64,000 nucleotides of DNA from Axinella damicornis (GCA_963931865.1 OZ007505.1:12910868-12974867), one strand, 5' to 3'; shown: positions 34,514 through 48,830, counted from the stretch's first letter. Notes: generated by a model not told the origin, from the letters alone. Numbers and translations are program-made.

Positions 34514-36220
34514 CTTGTTGACACGGATGGGTTTGCCGTACAGTTTGATGGTCTTGATAGCGTAGTTCGCATGCATCCTCCTCTCCCATGAACTCCACAA
34601 ACCCATAGCTCTGGTGCAGCTGTGTCACGAGGCATGTGCACATTCACTGCACACAAGATAATGTACGTGTATGTATTAGTGAGAATGTAACACAGTTTAT
34701 ACTATACTTAGCTATTCTAACCAATCAGGTTACAGTATTTGCAGGAAATAACGGGTCATATATCCCGCGGCCGGCTGCGCGCGCATACTGTAAGCGATTG
34801 CGTGCACGAGAAAGCAAAGAGCTAGCTTTGTTAGTCTAGCCATGGGCTCGTGCCTTTACCGCTGCCTCAGTCAAGTATCACGGATGCCTCTGCCACTGAT
34901 CGGTGAGTGCCTATACCACAGTATCTATGTCTACACAGTGTACTCACCTTAGAATAGCCTAAGCATAGTAAGTTAGCTGTATCCCTGGCCAGCGGGATCG
35001 ATGTAAGACCCGTTACATCCCTTGGGAGAGGCCAGTGCTTTCATTCCACCTCAGAAGTGCCTCGGGCTTCGCCCTCGGCACTTCCTCGGCTCCACTCAAG
35101 CACTGACCTCTCCCGCGGGATATAACGGGTCCTACAGCCCGTTTACACTAGCGCTCTGGATCGATCCAGCTCGAACTGGTTCGAATTATCTCGTAATGTA
35201 CATGTAAACACGAACCGAACCGCCCCGATCCGCTCCGTACTGGACCACCAAACTCCATCGAACTGGTTCGACCCGGAGTGCTCCCGCCCCAAGTGTAAAC
35301 GGAATCGAACCCATTGGTAGGGCGTGGACGGGGGCGTGACGGTTGCCAATAGTATCCGAACCAGATCACGAAGGGTCCGGTTTCGAGACGATGGGTTGTC
35401 ATGGTGTTGTATATCGAACATGACTAGTCTCGTGAGAATGTGGTCTGGGCATGTGACTAATCACGAACTTCGACCTGGTACATGGAGCGCTTGGGCAGCG
35501 TAGTGTAAATGCACCTCCCAGATCGATCTGCGTCGAACCGGAGCGAATCCGCCCTTCTCGGTCTGTAGTGTAAACGGGCTGTTATATCCCGCTGGCCAGG
35601 GATATAACCTATACGTATTATAACACATGTATCACAAGTTCTTCAGATGTGCATTCACTCTCGGGGAATAATATTATGACAAACAATCTCTTCACGCTCA
35701 CAGCGAAACAGTCATGGTCCTCGCGGGCTAGACAAAGCACTTCGATCGATCACCGACCGTCCGAATACTAGCCACGGCTACTGAACAAGGGCGGCGTGTA
35801 TTTCGTTTAGCCCTTGTGGAGGTGCGGCTATTATTTGAGGGCGGCCACTAATCAAGTGCGGCGTTTGATTGCAGAAATACGGTATGTGGTGAGATTTCTA
35901 TTTTTATTAACACGACTGACGGACAAAACCGATTGCTTAACCCTGCTCCGCATATGCGCGCAGGGTAACAACCAAGTGTAATCCCTAAACGCACAATGTC
36001 ATCTAGAATACAGAAATAATTGCACAATTAACTTTTGGTTTTCACTGTCAGGCTTCACAGCTGGTAAGACGTTTTGCACTATGTAATAGTATGTATGCAT
36101 GTTGACCACAAAATAGTGTAACAGTGATGGTAATACCGACAGGTCCAGCTTGAAGGAACAGGTCCCACAGGAGAGCTTCAGTCACCTTTTCGTCCAAACC
36201 ACCAACGTATATAGTAGCAT
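34514..36220 (-). CDS. SF3B4: Splicing factor SF3B4, first RRM only, frame-broken
   Basis: Exon 36220-36137 follows a GTGCAG acceptor and encodes [20 protein letters not shown] and FLQAGPV. Exon 34646-34514 encodes NVHMPRD, then in another frame [17 protein letters not shown], then in a third [17 protein letters not shown] before a GTAAAG donor. This follows animal SF3B4 RRM1 closely. SF3B4 is a U2 snRNP (SF3b) protein that contacts pre-mRNA near the branch site. The family normally has a second RRM and a long Pro-rich tail. Neither was found downstream on this strand, and the short first exon was not seen either. Two indels break the second exon. The gene is either a decayed copy or incomplete sequence. 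A long inverted-repeat element lies in the intron. Confidence 0.82.
34979..35606. mobile_element. Outer foldback element with nested insertion
   Basis: GTATCCCTGGCCAGCGGGAT at the left and its complement at the right. The arms continue through GACCCGTTACATCCC and CACTGACCTCTCCC. The right arm is interrupted by element 35138-35580. It lies in the SF3B4 intron. Confidence 0.8.
35138..35580. mobile_element. Nested element with CAGCCCGTTTACACT termini
   Basis: Ends CAGCCCGTTTACACTA and TAGTGTAAACGGGCTG. Arms are rich in GGTTCGA/TCGAAC. Comparison of the two arms of the host element places the insertion at a TA-containing site (CTA left, TTA right), which suggests a 2-3 bp duplication. Confidence 0.75.
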
Positions 36221-36299
36221 CTGCACAGTGATAACAAGTGTGCTCACTCCAACAAGCAATGCAGACACAGGTACTATAGTACATGTACATGTATATATA

Positions 36300-36640
36300 C
36301 ACTGTACATGGTAGACAATATACAATGTACAGAAGCGGTGAACGTAAGGAAGCTGTCCATAGGATAGTGTATACCGTATATACTCTAAGGTTTTGTTAAT
36401 TAATCATGAGCTTTACCAAATATTCTACTGGAAGGCAAAAGTACCGAAGTGCTATTTCGGTGTTTATTGACAGCTCAATCAAGATATGAGAACAAGTAGC
36501 TTTCCTCTTGGTCCAGACTGAAATGATACCACTAGCAGCTAGGCCTACTAGCAGCAGCCCCCCCCCCTCAAACCCTCAAAGCAGTGCTATGGCACTTTCG
36601 AGAGTTAGGGTACTCGAACCCTACATGTACACGTAACTCT
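36300..36640. other. No recognisable gene
   Basis: Sequence upstream of the recognised SF3B4 exon. The expected short first exon with the initiator ATG was not identified. Confidence 0.4.
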
Positions 36641-37168
36641 CAAGGGGTGGTTATGCCAATAAGCACCATACTTATATTGTAGAGCTGCGACTGGTGATTG
36701 TGACCCCATATAGGGCAGATGTACATGTAGGTGTGGCTTACTGTACCTCTCTGGAATATGCAGCAGCCCTGACCACGTTGTTGAGAGTGTTCAAGCTTTT
36801 GGGGCTACCGTCACAGGGTCACCAGCAGTTTAGCAGCGCAGTCACAGGCAGTTTTTGGACGGCCGGTAGGCTCTGACCCCAGTCGCAGCTCTAAGTATGG
36901 CACACATTGGACCACCCTTGACTTGTGAGTGCGCATAGCACTGCTTTGGGTGGGTAGGTGGGGAAATTGGTGGTCACGCCAATAAGAACCGTACTTAGAG
37001 CTGTGACCGGGGATTACTGTATTACTCCATATACTACCAAAAAGTCACGCAGTCATGGTGGATTTTTGCGACGGTCACAGGGTCACCAGCAGTTTAGCAG
37101 CGCGGTCATAGGCTGTGACCCCGGTTGCAGCTCTGAGTACGGAAAATATTGGAGTGACCACCCCTTGG
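36641..37168. mobile_element. Two diverged copies of the AAGGGGTGGTCAC element
   Basis: Copy one runs about 36641-36923 (CAAGGGGTGGTTA to GACCACCCTTG), flanked by ACT on both sides if two extra bases are counted in the left end. Copy two runs about 36965-37168 (GGTGGTCACGCC to GTGACCACCCCTT). Both share GAGCTGYGACYGG subterminal sequence with 27231-27912. Confidence 0.7.
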
Positions 37169-38141
37169 GGGGCTAGGCCTAAATTATCTCTTGTCATTTT
37201 CTCTCGCTAGCCAGAGTTTCACATGCATCAGAAGAAACTCTGGCTCGCGAGGCTTAAATTCCATAACGTGCATCAAAGAAACCTTGGTTTCTCTCCTGAA
37301 TCGGACCAGCTGCTATTCTGGTGGATCACAAAGCAGCACAAACTGTCAAACTCTTTCACCGGTGACGTTCTACGTGCGTCCAAATCGGTGCGCAGTATTT
37401 AGAAAAAATTGCATGTGTGAACTGATAATCTCGTTCCCAGATCCCGTTCGAGGTCTGGGAACGAGACTATGAATATTGGAGGGCGTAGCTCGATCGCCGC
37501 GCGCGCCGCGCCCAAGGCTGAAGTACACGCCCACATGCACGTGGTCTTGGAGGTCACCAGCTCGATGTACGCTTCTTTCTCTAATAATTTGTGCTATATA
37601 GTTGGAGAAGGATGGGAGAGGAGCTCACCATCAAAGTGCGGGGTGCGCAGAAGTCGTATGGCAGCCTGGAAGTCCTGAAAGGCCTGAATATGGATGTACA
37701 GTATGGATGCATGTAAGCTGAAGCATGTCTACAGTTTGGAAGGTCATGATTTTATCTAGAGGGTAGGTATTCCGGGTGCTCATTTTCCCAGGAGTATGGA
37801 GACCCCTTAGTGAAACTGGGGCCCCCCATTATGACAGAGATTTCAACACAAAAACCAAGAAAAAAAACGAATTCAGCCCCTTGGCTTCCCCATACATGTT
37901 GGCTGTTAGTGGGAAGCCAAAGGTCAAGGGGTCTGAAATTTAATCTGGCAAGGAGTTAGGTCACAAAATTAATAGCTACATGGACACAATAATAGGCGGA
38001 CATTTTCGGTGGCAGAGATCTTCAAAGCCTAGGTTGGCTCTAGTATAAGACCTCTATAATCTACATGTGTGTATATACGTATGCTTAAACTGACTTACCT
38101 GACTTATCATTGATGACATAAAGAGAGATCAGCCACTTATT
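37169..38141. other. Repeat-bearing stretch with one possible exon
   Basis: A hairpin of GCCAGAGTTTC and its complement lies at 37212-37245. A minimal CTCGTTCCCAGA hairpin lies at 37436-37469. The minus strand at about 37692-37626 reads FQDFQAAIRLLRTPHFDG before a GTGAGC donor, which could be an exon, but no partner exons were identified. Confidence 0.4.
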
Positions 38142-38442
38142 CAGTCTAGCTGCTAGCCCCTCTCTGCCTGGCCAGTCAAGTGGGCATACGGCGAAGCTGC
38201 GCGCGGAGGGCGTAGAGGGTCTAGCAAACATTACACTTGATTGTGTTTCAACTGACCAAAAAATTGTATTCTCGACTCTCGTGGTAGTAAACCGAGCCGC
38301 TTGCGTGCGATCAGCTCGGAGGTGCACGTAATTGGCATTCCGGAGAAACGTGATGTTTGCTAGACCCTCTCTGCCTTCCACACGCGGCTTCACCGCATGC
38401 GCGTGTAGCCAGCCTGGCGGAGAGGGGCTAGTGGCTAGACTG
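38142..38442. mobile_element. Inverted-repeat MITE, CAGTCTAGC ends, 9-bp TSD
   Basis: CAGTCTAGCTGCTAGCCCCT at the left and its near complement at the right, with arms of about 120 bp. Flanks CCACTTATT (38133-38141) and CCACTTAGT (38443-38451) match at 8 of 9 positions. Confidence 0.88.
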
Positions 38443-38699
38443 CCACTTAGTATGACTGACTTACTATGGCCATAAACAGTAGCAACCATTGCGATGGTAT
38501 TGATTTTGCAAGTATATCGTCCTTGCTCTGATGTCAAGGGGGCATGCCTGGTTGAGGGGGCAAGCCAGCCATGGATGCTGGGCGCCGCACTCCTTACAGG
38601 TGTGGGTGTAGCGGCACCGTTGTTGCCTACACCTGCCCTCGTTGAAGTGACAGCATATCTCAGCCGCCTGATTGGAGACTATTCCTGTCGATGTTGTGG

Positions 38700-39474
38700 C
38701 GGTGGGTGAGACCCATGCAGGTGGGTTTGGGACCCATGCAGGTGGGTTTGGGAACCATCCAAACCATGGGCAGTCAGGGTTCTGGGGGACATTGCTGCCC
38801 CAATTGGTCGTCCTGCAGGCAGAAGCTGCACCGTGGGATGGCCCGGGCTCGGCCCATGAATGCCTCGTTATGTAATCGTGTGTCTGTCACTGACCAATTA
38901 AGGTCTCTGCGGGCCAGGGCCTCCCTCCGGAATTGGTGGTCGTAAGCCACCCACCTTCCAGCCTCATATTCCTCTCCGCGTGGACTATGGTAGCCTGATA
39001 AGCGAAAAGTTCGGGAGCTTTGTCAGGGAATCTGGAGGCCAAGGTTGCTGCCATCAGTGAGTACCGTTCCACCCATTGTGAAATGTTGGTAATTGGGCAC
39101 CTCCCTGGGACGGGTGGGCGGCCTGGGATCTGAGTGGGCTCAGCGTCCACTGTCACTTCCACGAACTCAAGGTCCAGGATCCGCTGCACGACCTTTGGAG
39201 GAAGGCCAGCAGTCGGGTTGAAGGACCCGTCGCTGTGAGTGGCTGGGTAGTGGGCCGTGATGGTGGACCCACACTCACTGAGCAAGTTGACGCAGCGGCT
39301 GCTGCAAGCAGGTCTAGGCCCGCGTCCGTGGTGGTTGTGGTGGGCGTGAAGACAGGCAAATCTGGTAGTGATGCTGCTGGCGGCAGTATGCCTGTGGCTG
39401 TTGCACCTGTGTGGGTAACAAACAGGATGGTCAGTCGAGGTATGAGGATGCTCGGTCGGTGTGTGACTGAGCAC
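38700..39474 (-). mobile_element. Retroelement gag-like remnant with zinc knuckle
   Basis: The minus frame from 39474 encodes LPPKVVQRILDLEFVEVTVD and ITNISQWVERYSLMAATLAS, continuing to YQATIVHAERN. After a frame break near 38965 it continues as EAGRWVAYDHQFRREALARR and DLNWSVTDTRLHNEAFMGRA, then a CSFCLQDDQLGQQC knuckle-like motif and a stop. This QW..Y/WVAYD.QFR/LNWS/CxxC order is typical of gag-like ORFs accompanying DIRS-type or related retroelements in marine invertebrates. The assignment to DIRS is from memory of such ORFs and is tentative. No reverse transcriptase or tyrosine recombinase is present here. Confidence 0.6.
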
Positions 39475-39475
39475 C

Positions 39476-41130
39476 AGTGCGTGGCTATGGTACTGAGCGT
39501 TAGCCAGTGAGCCAGTGCGTGGCTATGGTACTGAGAGCCAGTGGGTGGCTATGGTACCGAGTGTCGGGCCTGAGAGCCAGTGGGTGCCTACAGTACTGGG
39601 TGTTAGCGGTGAGCCAGTGCGTGGCTGTGGTACTGAGCATTAGCCCGTGGGCCAGTGCGTGGCTGTGGTACTGAGCATTAGCCAGTGAGCCAGTGCGTGG
39701 CTATGGTACGGAGTGTCAGCCAGTGAGCCGGTGCATGGCTATGATACTGAGTGTTAGCGAGTGAGCCAGTAGTAGAGTGCTAGCCAGTGAGCCCATGCGT
39801 GGTCACTGGCTAGGGTACTGAGTGCTGACGGCGCTGAGTGTGAGCCGGTGAGCCAGTGCGTGGCCATAGTACTGAGTGCGAGGCTATGGTACTGAGTGTG
39901 AGCCGATGCGTGACTACGCCCTTGGTGTGAGCAGGTGTGTGGTTATGTTGCTGAGTGTGGCTTTGGTACCGAGTGTGAGCCAGTGCGCGGCTATGGTACC
40001 GAGTGTGAGCCAGTGCGCGGCTATGGTACCGAGTGTGAGCCCGTGCGTGGCTTTGGTACCGAGTGTGAGCCAGTGCGCGGCTATGGTACCGAGTGTGAGC
40101 CGGTGCGTGGCTATGGTACCGAGTGTGAGCCAGTGCGCGGCTATGGTACCGAGTGTGAGCCGGTGCGTGGCTATGGTACCGAGTGTGAGCACGTGCGCGG
40201 CTATGGTACCGAGTGTGAGCCCGTGCGTGGCTATGGTACCGAGTGTGAGCCGGTGTGCGGCTATGGTACCGAGTGTGAGCCGGTGCGTGGCTATGGTACC
40301 GAGTGTGAGCACGTGCGCGGCTATGGTACCGAGTGTGAGCCCGTGTGTGGCTTTGGTACCGAGTGTGAGCCGGTGCGCGGCTATGGTACCGAGTGTGAGC
40401 CCGTGCGTGGCTATGGTACCGAGTGTGAGCCGGTGCGTGGCTATGGTACCGAGTGTGAGCCCGTGCGTGGCTATGGTACCGAGTGTGAGCCGGTGCGTGG
40501 CTATGGTACTGAGTGTGAGCCCGTGCGCGGCTATGGTACCGAGTGTGAGCCCGTGCGCGGCTATGGTACCGAGTGTGAGCCGGTGCGCGGCTATGGTACC
40601 GAGTGTGAGCCCGTGCGTGGCTATGATACCGAGTGTGAGCCCGTGCGTAGCTATGGTACCAAGTGTGAGCCGGTGCGCGGCTATGGTACCGAGTGTGAGC
40701 CCGTGCGCGGCTATGGTACCGAGTGTGAGCCGGTGCGCGGCTATGGTACCGAGTGTGAGCCCGTGCGTGGCTATGATACCGAGTGTGAGCCCGTGCGTAG
40801 CTATGGTACCAAGTGTGAGCCGGTGCGCGGCTATGGTACCGAGTGTGAGCCCGTGCGCGGCTATGGTACCGAGTGTGAGCCCGTGCGTGGCTATGGTACC
40901 AAGTGTGAGCCCGTGCGCGGCTGTGGTACCGAGTGTGAGCCGGTGCGCGGCTATGGTACCGAGTGTGAGCCCGTGCGTGGCTATGGTACTGAGTGTGAGC
41001 CGGTGCGCGGCTATGGTACCGAGTGTGAGCCGGTGCGCGGCTATGGTACCGGGTGTGAGCCGGTACGCGGCTATGGTACCGAGTGTGAGCCCGTGCGTGG
41101 CTATGGCACTGATGATACTGAGTGCACTGG
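39476..41130. repeat. 30-bp coding-open minisatellite
   Basis: Units of the form GGCTATGGTACCGAGTGTGAGCC plus 7 variable bases. About 38 near-perfect units run from 39960 to 41100, preceded by degenerate copies from 39476. Because the unit is 30 bp and free of stops, the forward strand is open in two frames for more than 400 codons (CVAMVPSVSP and VRGYGTECEP decamers) and one reverse frame is open for 132 codons. There is no start context, splice context or codon signal to indicate a real protein. Confidence 0.95.
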
Positions 41131-41220
41131 CCAGATGTGCGGGTGTATTTAACTAAACACGGTAGGGGGCGACATACTTGGGGTGGAGGCGCTAACCATC
41201 AGGAAGTAATAGCTAGCCCC

Positions 41221-41250
41221 TGAGGGGGGGGGGGGGGAGGGGGGGGGATT
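41221..41250. repeat. G-rich tract
   Basis: Two G runs separated by a single A. Confidence 0.8.
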
Positions 41251-41592
41251 AAGTTACTCACCCGTGCCTTGGCCAGCTGGCTCTGCTGCGTGCATTGTCG
41301 GTGGCACTGCTGCTGGAACCCCTGAAGGATGATGTTGCCTGGCATTGCGTCATACCACCAATGCGCTTCATGCACCCACTAGTCTAGACCCCGCCTCCCG
41401 AGCCTTCTGAAGCGAACTGGGAGTGACCACTATGTTTAACTATGTTAAACTACATAAGTTGGCTACTGTGCGACTTCAGTTGCAAGTTGGTGGAGAAATG
41501 AAGGTTCGCTTAGCTGAGCGCAACAAGGAGAGACACCTGGTTCTCCGCTTCACTGTACAACAACTAGAGTCTCTGGCTCAGTGATAGCATAC

Positions 41593-41604
41593 CAGGGTTT
41601 CATA

Positions 41605-41642
<38 letters not shown>

Positions 41643-42716
41643 GGAAGTTCCTTGAGAATAGCTCGCACGCATCGCTCATGTGATAACCACCTGGTGTCAC
41701 TGAGTTTGACGACCTTTAGCTCTGGTAAGCTCAGAACAGACTGCACGTGCTTGAGTGTTTCCATTTTCTTGGGCGAGTAATAGAAGAGCTTCCACAGGCT
41801 GGCCATTGTGCCAAACATCTGCTTGATCATACCAACTGACTGAGCAGCCTGGATGGAAGCAAGCTGTAGTCTGTGGCATGAACAGTGGATATAAAGAGCG
41901 TGAGCTGCATGCACCCTGATCCTCCGTTCGACACCTGTTTGGCTGCCTGAGAATGTGGCTGCTCCATCATATCCTTGCCCAACCAGCTTTCTGTAGTCAA
42001 GGTCATTCTCAGTGATGAAGGAGGTCAGTGCAGCACTGATGGTTTCAGCATCTGTCGATTTGACATGCAGAACTGTCAAGAAGTGTTCCTCTGGACATCC
42101 ATTCACCAACCACCGGCAACAGATGGACAGCTCTTCCTGGGTTGTGATATCTTGGCATTCGTCTGCCAAGATCGCGAAGAATGGGCTGGATTGCAGGCTG
42201 CTCAGCAACTTCCTGGTCAGCCATGTATCGATGGCTTCGATCATCATTGTAGCACTGAACTTGGAGGTGTATTGGGCATTTAATGGCTGCTCATTGATAT
42301 GTTGCTCAAGGAGTTTATCTCCATTGGCAACTTGCAACTCAATCAAGTGTGGATACACCGTTGTGTGTGGAATCCGATTCTTGGCTAGAAAATAGATGGA
42401 TCTGAGCAACTTCAGGATGACATCACGATTTCTTTGTCTTCGCTCTGCAGCTTCACGTGCAGCTCCTGAGCACTGTAGCTGGATAACAGACTGGCCACTC
42501 TCAGCCTGCTGTGGGATTTAGAATTACCAGAATATCATAATTACCTTTTGGTAACTGCAAAACTTGCCAGATTCAATCTTAGGGCAACTATTTTAAAACA
42601 TTTCTTGGGGGGCATGCCCCCTGACCCCCCTCGAACAGGCATGCATCACATGCCGTCTGCTTTACGCGCTTCAGTTTAAAAATCTCCACCCCCCGACAAA
42701 AAATCATGAAACCCTG
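41593..42716 (-). mobile_element. hAT transposase remnant
   Basis: The minus-strand ORF 42409-41600, open upstream to about 42510, encodes a hAT-like (ZBED/ZMYM-type) catalytic segment. It has FFAILADECQDITTQEELSI containing the first acidic residue, VGQGYDGAATFSG, IHCSCHRLQLA with the C..H element, and LSDTRWLSHERC. The N-terminal zinc finger and the C-terminal dimerisation region are absent. The ORF runs into a poly-G tract (41608-41641) that adds an artefactual poly-Pro tail. Ends CAGGGTTTCAT (41593) and ATGAAACCCTG (42716) look like hAT termini, but no flanking duplication is visible, so the right or left border may be rearranged. Confidence 0.85.
41607..41641. repeat. Poly-G tract
   Basis: About 34 consecutive G within the left end of the hAT remnant. 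Confidence 0.9.
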
Positions 42717-43204
42717 GAGGGTGTTGCCCATGCATAGTATCACAGCAAGAGGACAACTTTCAAAACTCCTGAATTTATATTGTCCTCCAATGATGTCCTG
42801 ATTATAGAGGTTCCACTGTGTTACCATGTGCTACTGCTCAGCACACCTGGAATATCCGTACCCACACTTAGTTCAGCTTTCACAGTGATTGACAGTACAT
42901 ACATCATTGCACGGGCACCTCAATCCTCACCTCGATCTGTCAGAGATGTAGTCCTTTTCGGAGGTCCAAGAACTATGGGGAAACCTCGAAAATTTTTGTA
43001 GAGAGTTCGACTATATTGAGTCCCTATTACGGACAGTCCACTATCAGACGTTGAGACGTTTCACTGTAGTTGTATGCTTTAGGCCGGCTGTATCAGACGC
43101 ACTACACTAGTACTGTTGCCATTGCTATAGTTATTGTATTGTTGACATGGTTGGTTTGTTTTCATGCAGATCCATTGATTTGGAGTTGAACTGGAGCAGT
43201 GACA

Positions 43205-43628
43205 ATGGCAGAGGTTAGTGGTGGCCAGCCGTCGGAACAGTTGAAGTTAACGTGGGAAACACACAGAGAAGCACCATGTGAGATGAGGAGGAGAGGTGCA
43301 GCTGTAGCTCATGGCAGTTTGGCCTATTTCAGTTCAGAAAATAGTCATGACGTGATTGTATATGACTCAGAGAACAATGACTGGAGTGAACTGCCAGTGT
43401 GTCCTCAGTATGGCTTTGGACTGACAGTTGCCAACCACCTCATAACAGCAGTCGGAGGTTGGTCGTGTGGACAGTATACCAACCACCTTAGTAATTACGG
43501 TGGTGGTGAGTGGGTGACAGTCTTCCTCCAATGCCCACCAAGCGACGCAGTACTGCTGTCATTAGTGCACAGAACTACCTCATAGTAGCAGGAGGATGGG
43601 GAGTGGGAGGAGCCCTGTCCACAGTGGA
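43205..43628 (+). CDS. Kelch-repeat protein, N-terminal fragment
   Basis: ATG at 43205 starts MAEVSGGQPSEQLKLTWE. Then come ENSHDVIVYDSENNDWSELP and FGLTVANHLITAVGGW, a typical kelch blade (D-Y, W, L-P, then GG). The frame breaks near 43507. In a second frame it continues as EWVTVFPPMPTKR and NYLIVAGGWGVGGALSTVE, a second blade, before a GTAATG donor at 43629. Kelch propellers are protein-binding scaffolds with diverse roles. Only about two of the usual five to seven blades are visible and no BTB or other partner domain is seen. The next exon was not found. Confidence 0.72.
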
Positions 43629-43639
43629 GGTAATGGATT

Positions 43640-43860
43640 TACATTGAAGTGTGAACTACGGTGTGCTTCTCTGTCAAGCGTTTCTTCTCAAGGACTTTGC
43701 AAAGATGCACAATCAATTTCCTTACGTGCTGAATGGGTGGACGGATACTACAATCATGCCAAGTTAGTCTGAGTATGCATCTGGCGCCCACCCCCTGTTC
43801 AGCGGTGTTCTAATGTCCCCAAACCATGGGTGCTTAATTAATGCATACTCTATGGTATAA
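43640..43860. repeat. Interspersed repeat related to 26.2-27.2 kb
   Basis: Contains GTGAACTACGGTG, AATGGGTGG.CGGATACTAC and CCCCAAACC..GGG.GCTTAAT, also present at 26210-27225. It ends GCATACTCTATGG, the uninterrupted counterpart of the site occupied at 27230. Confidence 0.75.
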
Positions 43861-44511
43861 ACTCAGTGATGTGTGCACCAAGATGAAGCGGAGAGTAATA
43901 TTCATGTGCCTTAATAATAAGATTTGTGCCATTGACAATACATGTTATTGCTCTGGAATGGTGATTGCCAATTTGCCATAGTGGAATCGAATCATTGCTT
44001 TTGCCTATATAGCTATTACCGTGCATGGACTAGCAATGCCAGCGCATCCACATGCATCCTACCCCAAGAATATTAGCATCTCAGTCGTACAGGGTTTCTT
44101 TTGAGGGCGGCCTCTAGAGATTTCAGATTTCAAACCCAACCCCCTCTAAATAGCACACACTATTCAATCACCCCTCCAAACTTTCTGTATGTTCTGTTTT
44201 GCCCCCCCTTGTGAAATATACTCTGCAGTCGTGTGCCATATGGCATTAGTTATACAGTACCGAACCTAAGGGACTTGCTATATCTACAGTCTAACATACG
44301 TACCTGTATAAGCAATAGCACATATATGTCACACTCTCCCCCAAAAATCCCTTGCTGCCGATATGGTCACGCGCACCTGGTGAAGCCAGGCTGCCTGTGC
44401 ACTAAGTAGGCGCTGTGAGCCAGTGCAACCCATACTCCTGGAGCCAAGGCTAAGGACTCGCAGGAGGACCAACCATACCTCTCAGTTATTTGGGTGTAGG
44501 CACATTCCCAC

Positions 44512-44515
<4 letters not shown>
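43861..44515. other. No recognisable gene
   Basis: No exon supported. Sequence near 44380-44460 (GGCTGCCTGTGCACTAAGTA) recurs near 30145-30210, marking another interspersed repeat. Confidence 0.5.

Positions 44516-44597
<82 letters not shown>
44516..44597. repeat. (CA)n microsatellite
   Basis: About 40 uninterrupted CA units just upstream of an Argonaute exon. Confidence 0.97.
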
Positions 44598-44598
<1 letters not shown>

Positions 44599-44629
44599 AT
44601 ATGCACACATACACCACATGCACTCACAG

Positions 44630-45437
44630 CTGAGGTAAAGCGGGTGGGAGACACTCTGCTGGGTGTGGCCACGCAGTGTGTGCAGGTGAGGAACGTGCTC
44701 CGTCCCTCGCCCCAGACCTCTGCCTCAAGATCAACGTCAAGCTTGGAGGCATCAACAGCATCCTCGTACCAGGAATCAGGTTAGGGTATCTCCTAGGCAT
44801 GTGCATGATTCTCAAGGTCTGGCATGTGGGACAAACTTAAGTTTAAGAGTTTACTTCTTACTGGGGGGATGTACATGTACCATATAGCGGGATATATTTC
44901 ATTGGCCAAGAATTTAGCATTTCTGTTGAAAGCTTTAAATTGACCAGAATCACTCAAGGTGATTAGTACGTACATGTAGTCATTCTTGGCCTTGTTTACT
45001 CACTTAATTCCTGCGAGCTGATTCTGTGTTACCAAAGCTGGATGATCCACTATTAGTGGTAGTATCTGTTTCGAGTATCGCAACTACCATTCACTCTCTT
45101 GATGCCCATGCAGGCTATGTTAGTGAGTGTGGAGAACTGCAAATTAAATCACAAAAGTTTTCTTCACCAAATTCTACAAGCAAAAGATTTCTGCCATGAA
45201 ACCTGCCATACGGTACATGAAACATCTGAATGAAACATGATACATCCCCCTCCCTCCCCCCTCCCTCCCTCCCTCCCTCCCTCCCTCCCTCCCTCCCTCC
45301 CTCCCTCCCTCCCTCCCTCCCTCCCTCCCTCCCTCCTCTTCAATAGGCCTGCAGTGTTCCAGAGCCCAGTGATCTTCATGGGGGCCGATGTCACTCACCC
45401 TCCAGCCAGGGATGAGAGAAAGCCATCCATTGCTGCT
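44630..45437 (+). CDS. Argonaute, two exons at the MID/PIWI junction only
   Basis: Exon 44630-44779 gives [20 protein letters not shown] and NVLRPSPQT, then, after a frame change near 44722, [20 protein letters not shown]. Exon 45347-45437 follows a CAATAG acceptor and gives [19 protein letters not shown] and RKPSIAA before a GTGAGT donor. This is the start of the PIWI slicer domain of AGO-clade proteins. The Asp in GADVTHP is the first catalytic residue. Argonautes bind small RNAs and silence or cleave target transcripts. The N, PAZ and most MID parts upstream and the rest of PIWI downstream are not in the window: upstream is a kelch fragment and downstream is SUPT16H. It is therefore a gene fragment or an assembly misjoin. 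Confidence 0.85.
45242..45336. repeat. (CCCT)n repeat before Argonaute exon
   Basis: Pyrimidine tetranucleotide array ending about 10 bp before the exon acceptor at 45346. It can serve as an oversized polypyrimidine tract. Confidence 0.95.
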
Positions 45438-45479
45438 GTGAGTTCCACGTAGCTTTTGTACTCTCTCGTGTATGAATGA

Positions 45480-48368
<2,889 letters not shown>

Positions 48369-48555
48369 CAAATTAGAGTATTCGGGTACCCAAGTGCGCG
48401 TGCAGGTATGCATGCACGCGTTTGCCAGCAGGCTTCGGCGAGTATATAAAGCGAGTCAAATTGTGTCCTAGCCATTCCGGCTTAGGTTTAGCTCGGGTGA
48501 GGTTAAGGTGAGGTGAGCCCTCACCCTAACTTTACCCTTGCTGCATCTTCGCTCA

Positions 48556-48830
48556 GGGGGCGGGGAGCATTGGGGGGTGGGGAGCATTGGGGGCGGGGAG
48601 CATTGGGGGGTGGGGAGCATTGGGGGGTGGGGAGCATTGGGGGGTGGGGAGCATTGGGGGGCGGGGAGCATTGGGGGGTGGGAGTATGGGGGGAGGGTGC
48701 ATGGGGGTAGGCAGGTGGGGTGCATGGGGTAGGTGGGCGGGGTGCATGAGGGTATAGGTGGGTGGGGTGCATGAGGGTAGGTGGGTGGGGTGCATGAGGG
48801 TAGGCAGGTTGGGTAGTGTAGGATTGATGG
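48556..48830. repeat. G-rich minisatellites
   Basis: About eight units around GGGGAGCATTGGGGGGTG (48556-48685), then about five units around GGTGCATGAGGGTAGGTGGG (48690-48815). Overlapping open frames on both strands are repeat artefacts. Confidence 0.9.

Noticed and set aside
39876..41156. 426-codon ORF as a real repeat protein
   Set aside because: A stop-free 30-bp repeat opens several frames at once. There is no start or splice context.
41593..42716. Domesticated hAT gene
   Set aside because: The ORF lacks N- and C-terminal parts, runs into a poly-G tract and has transposon-like ends, so a decayed element is more likely.
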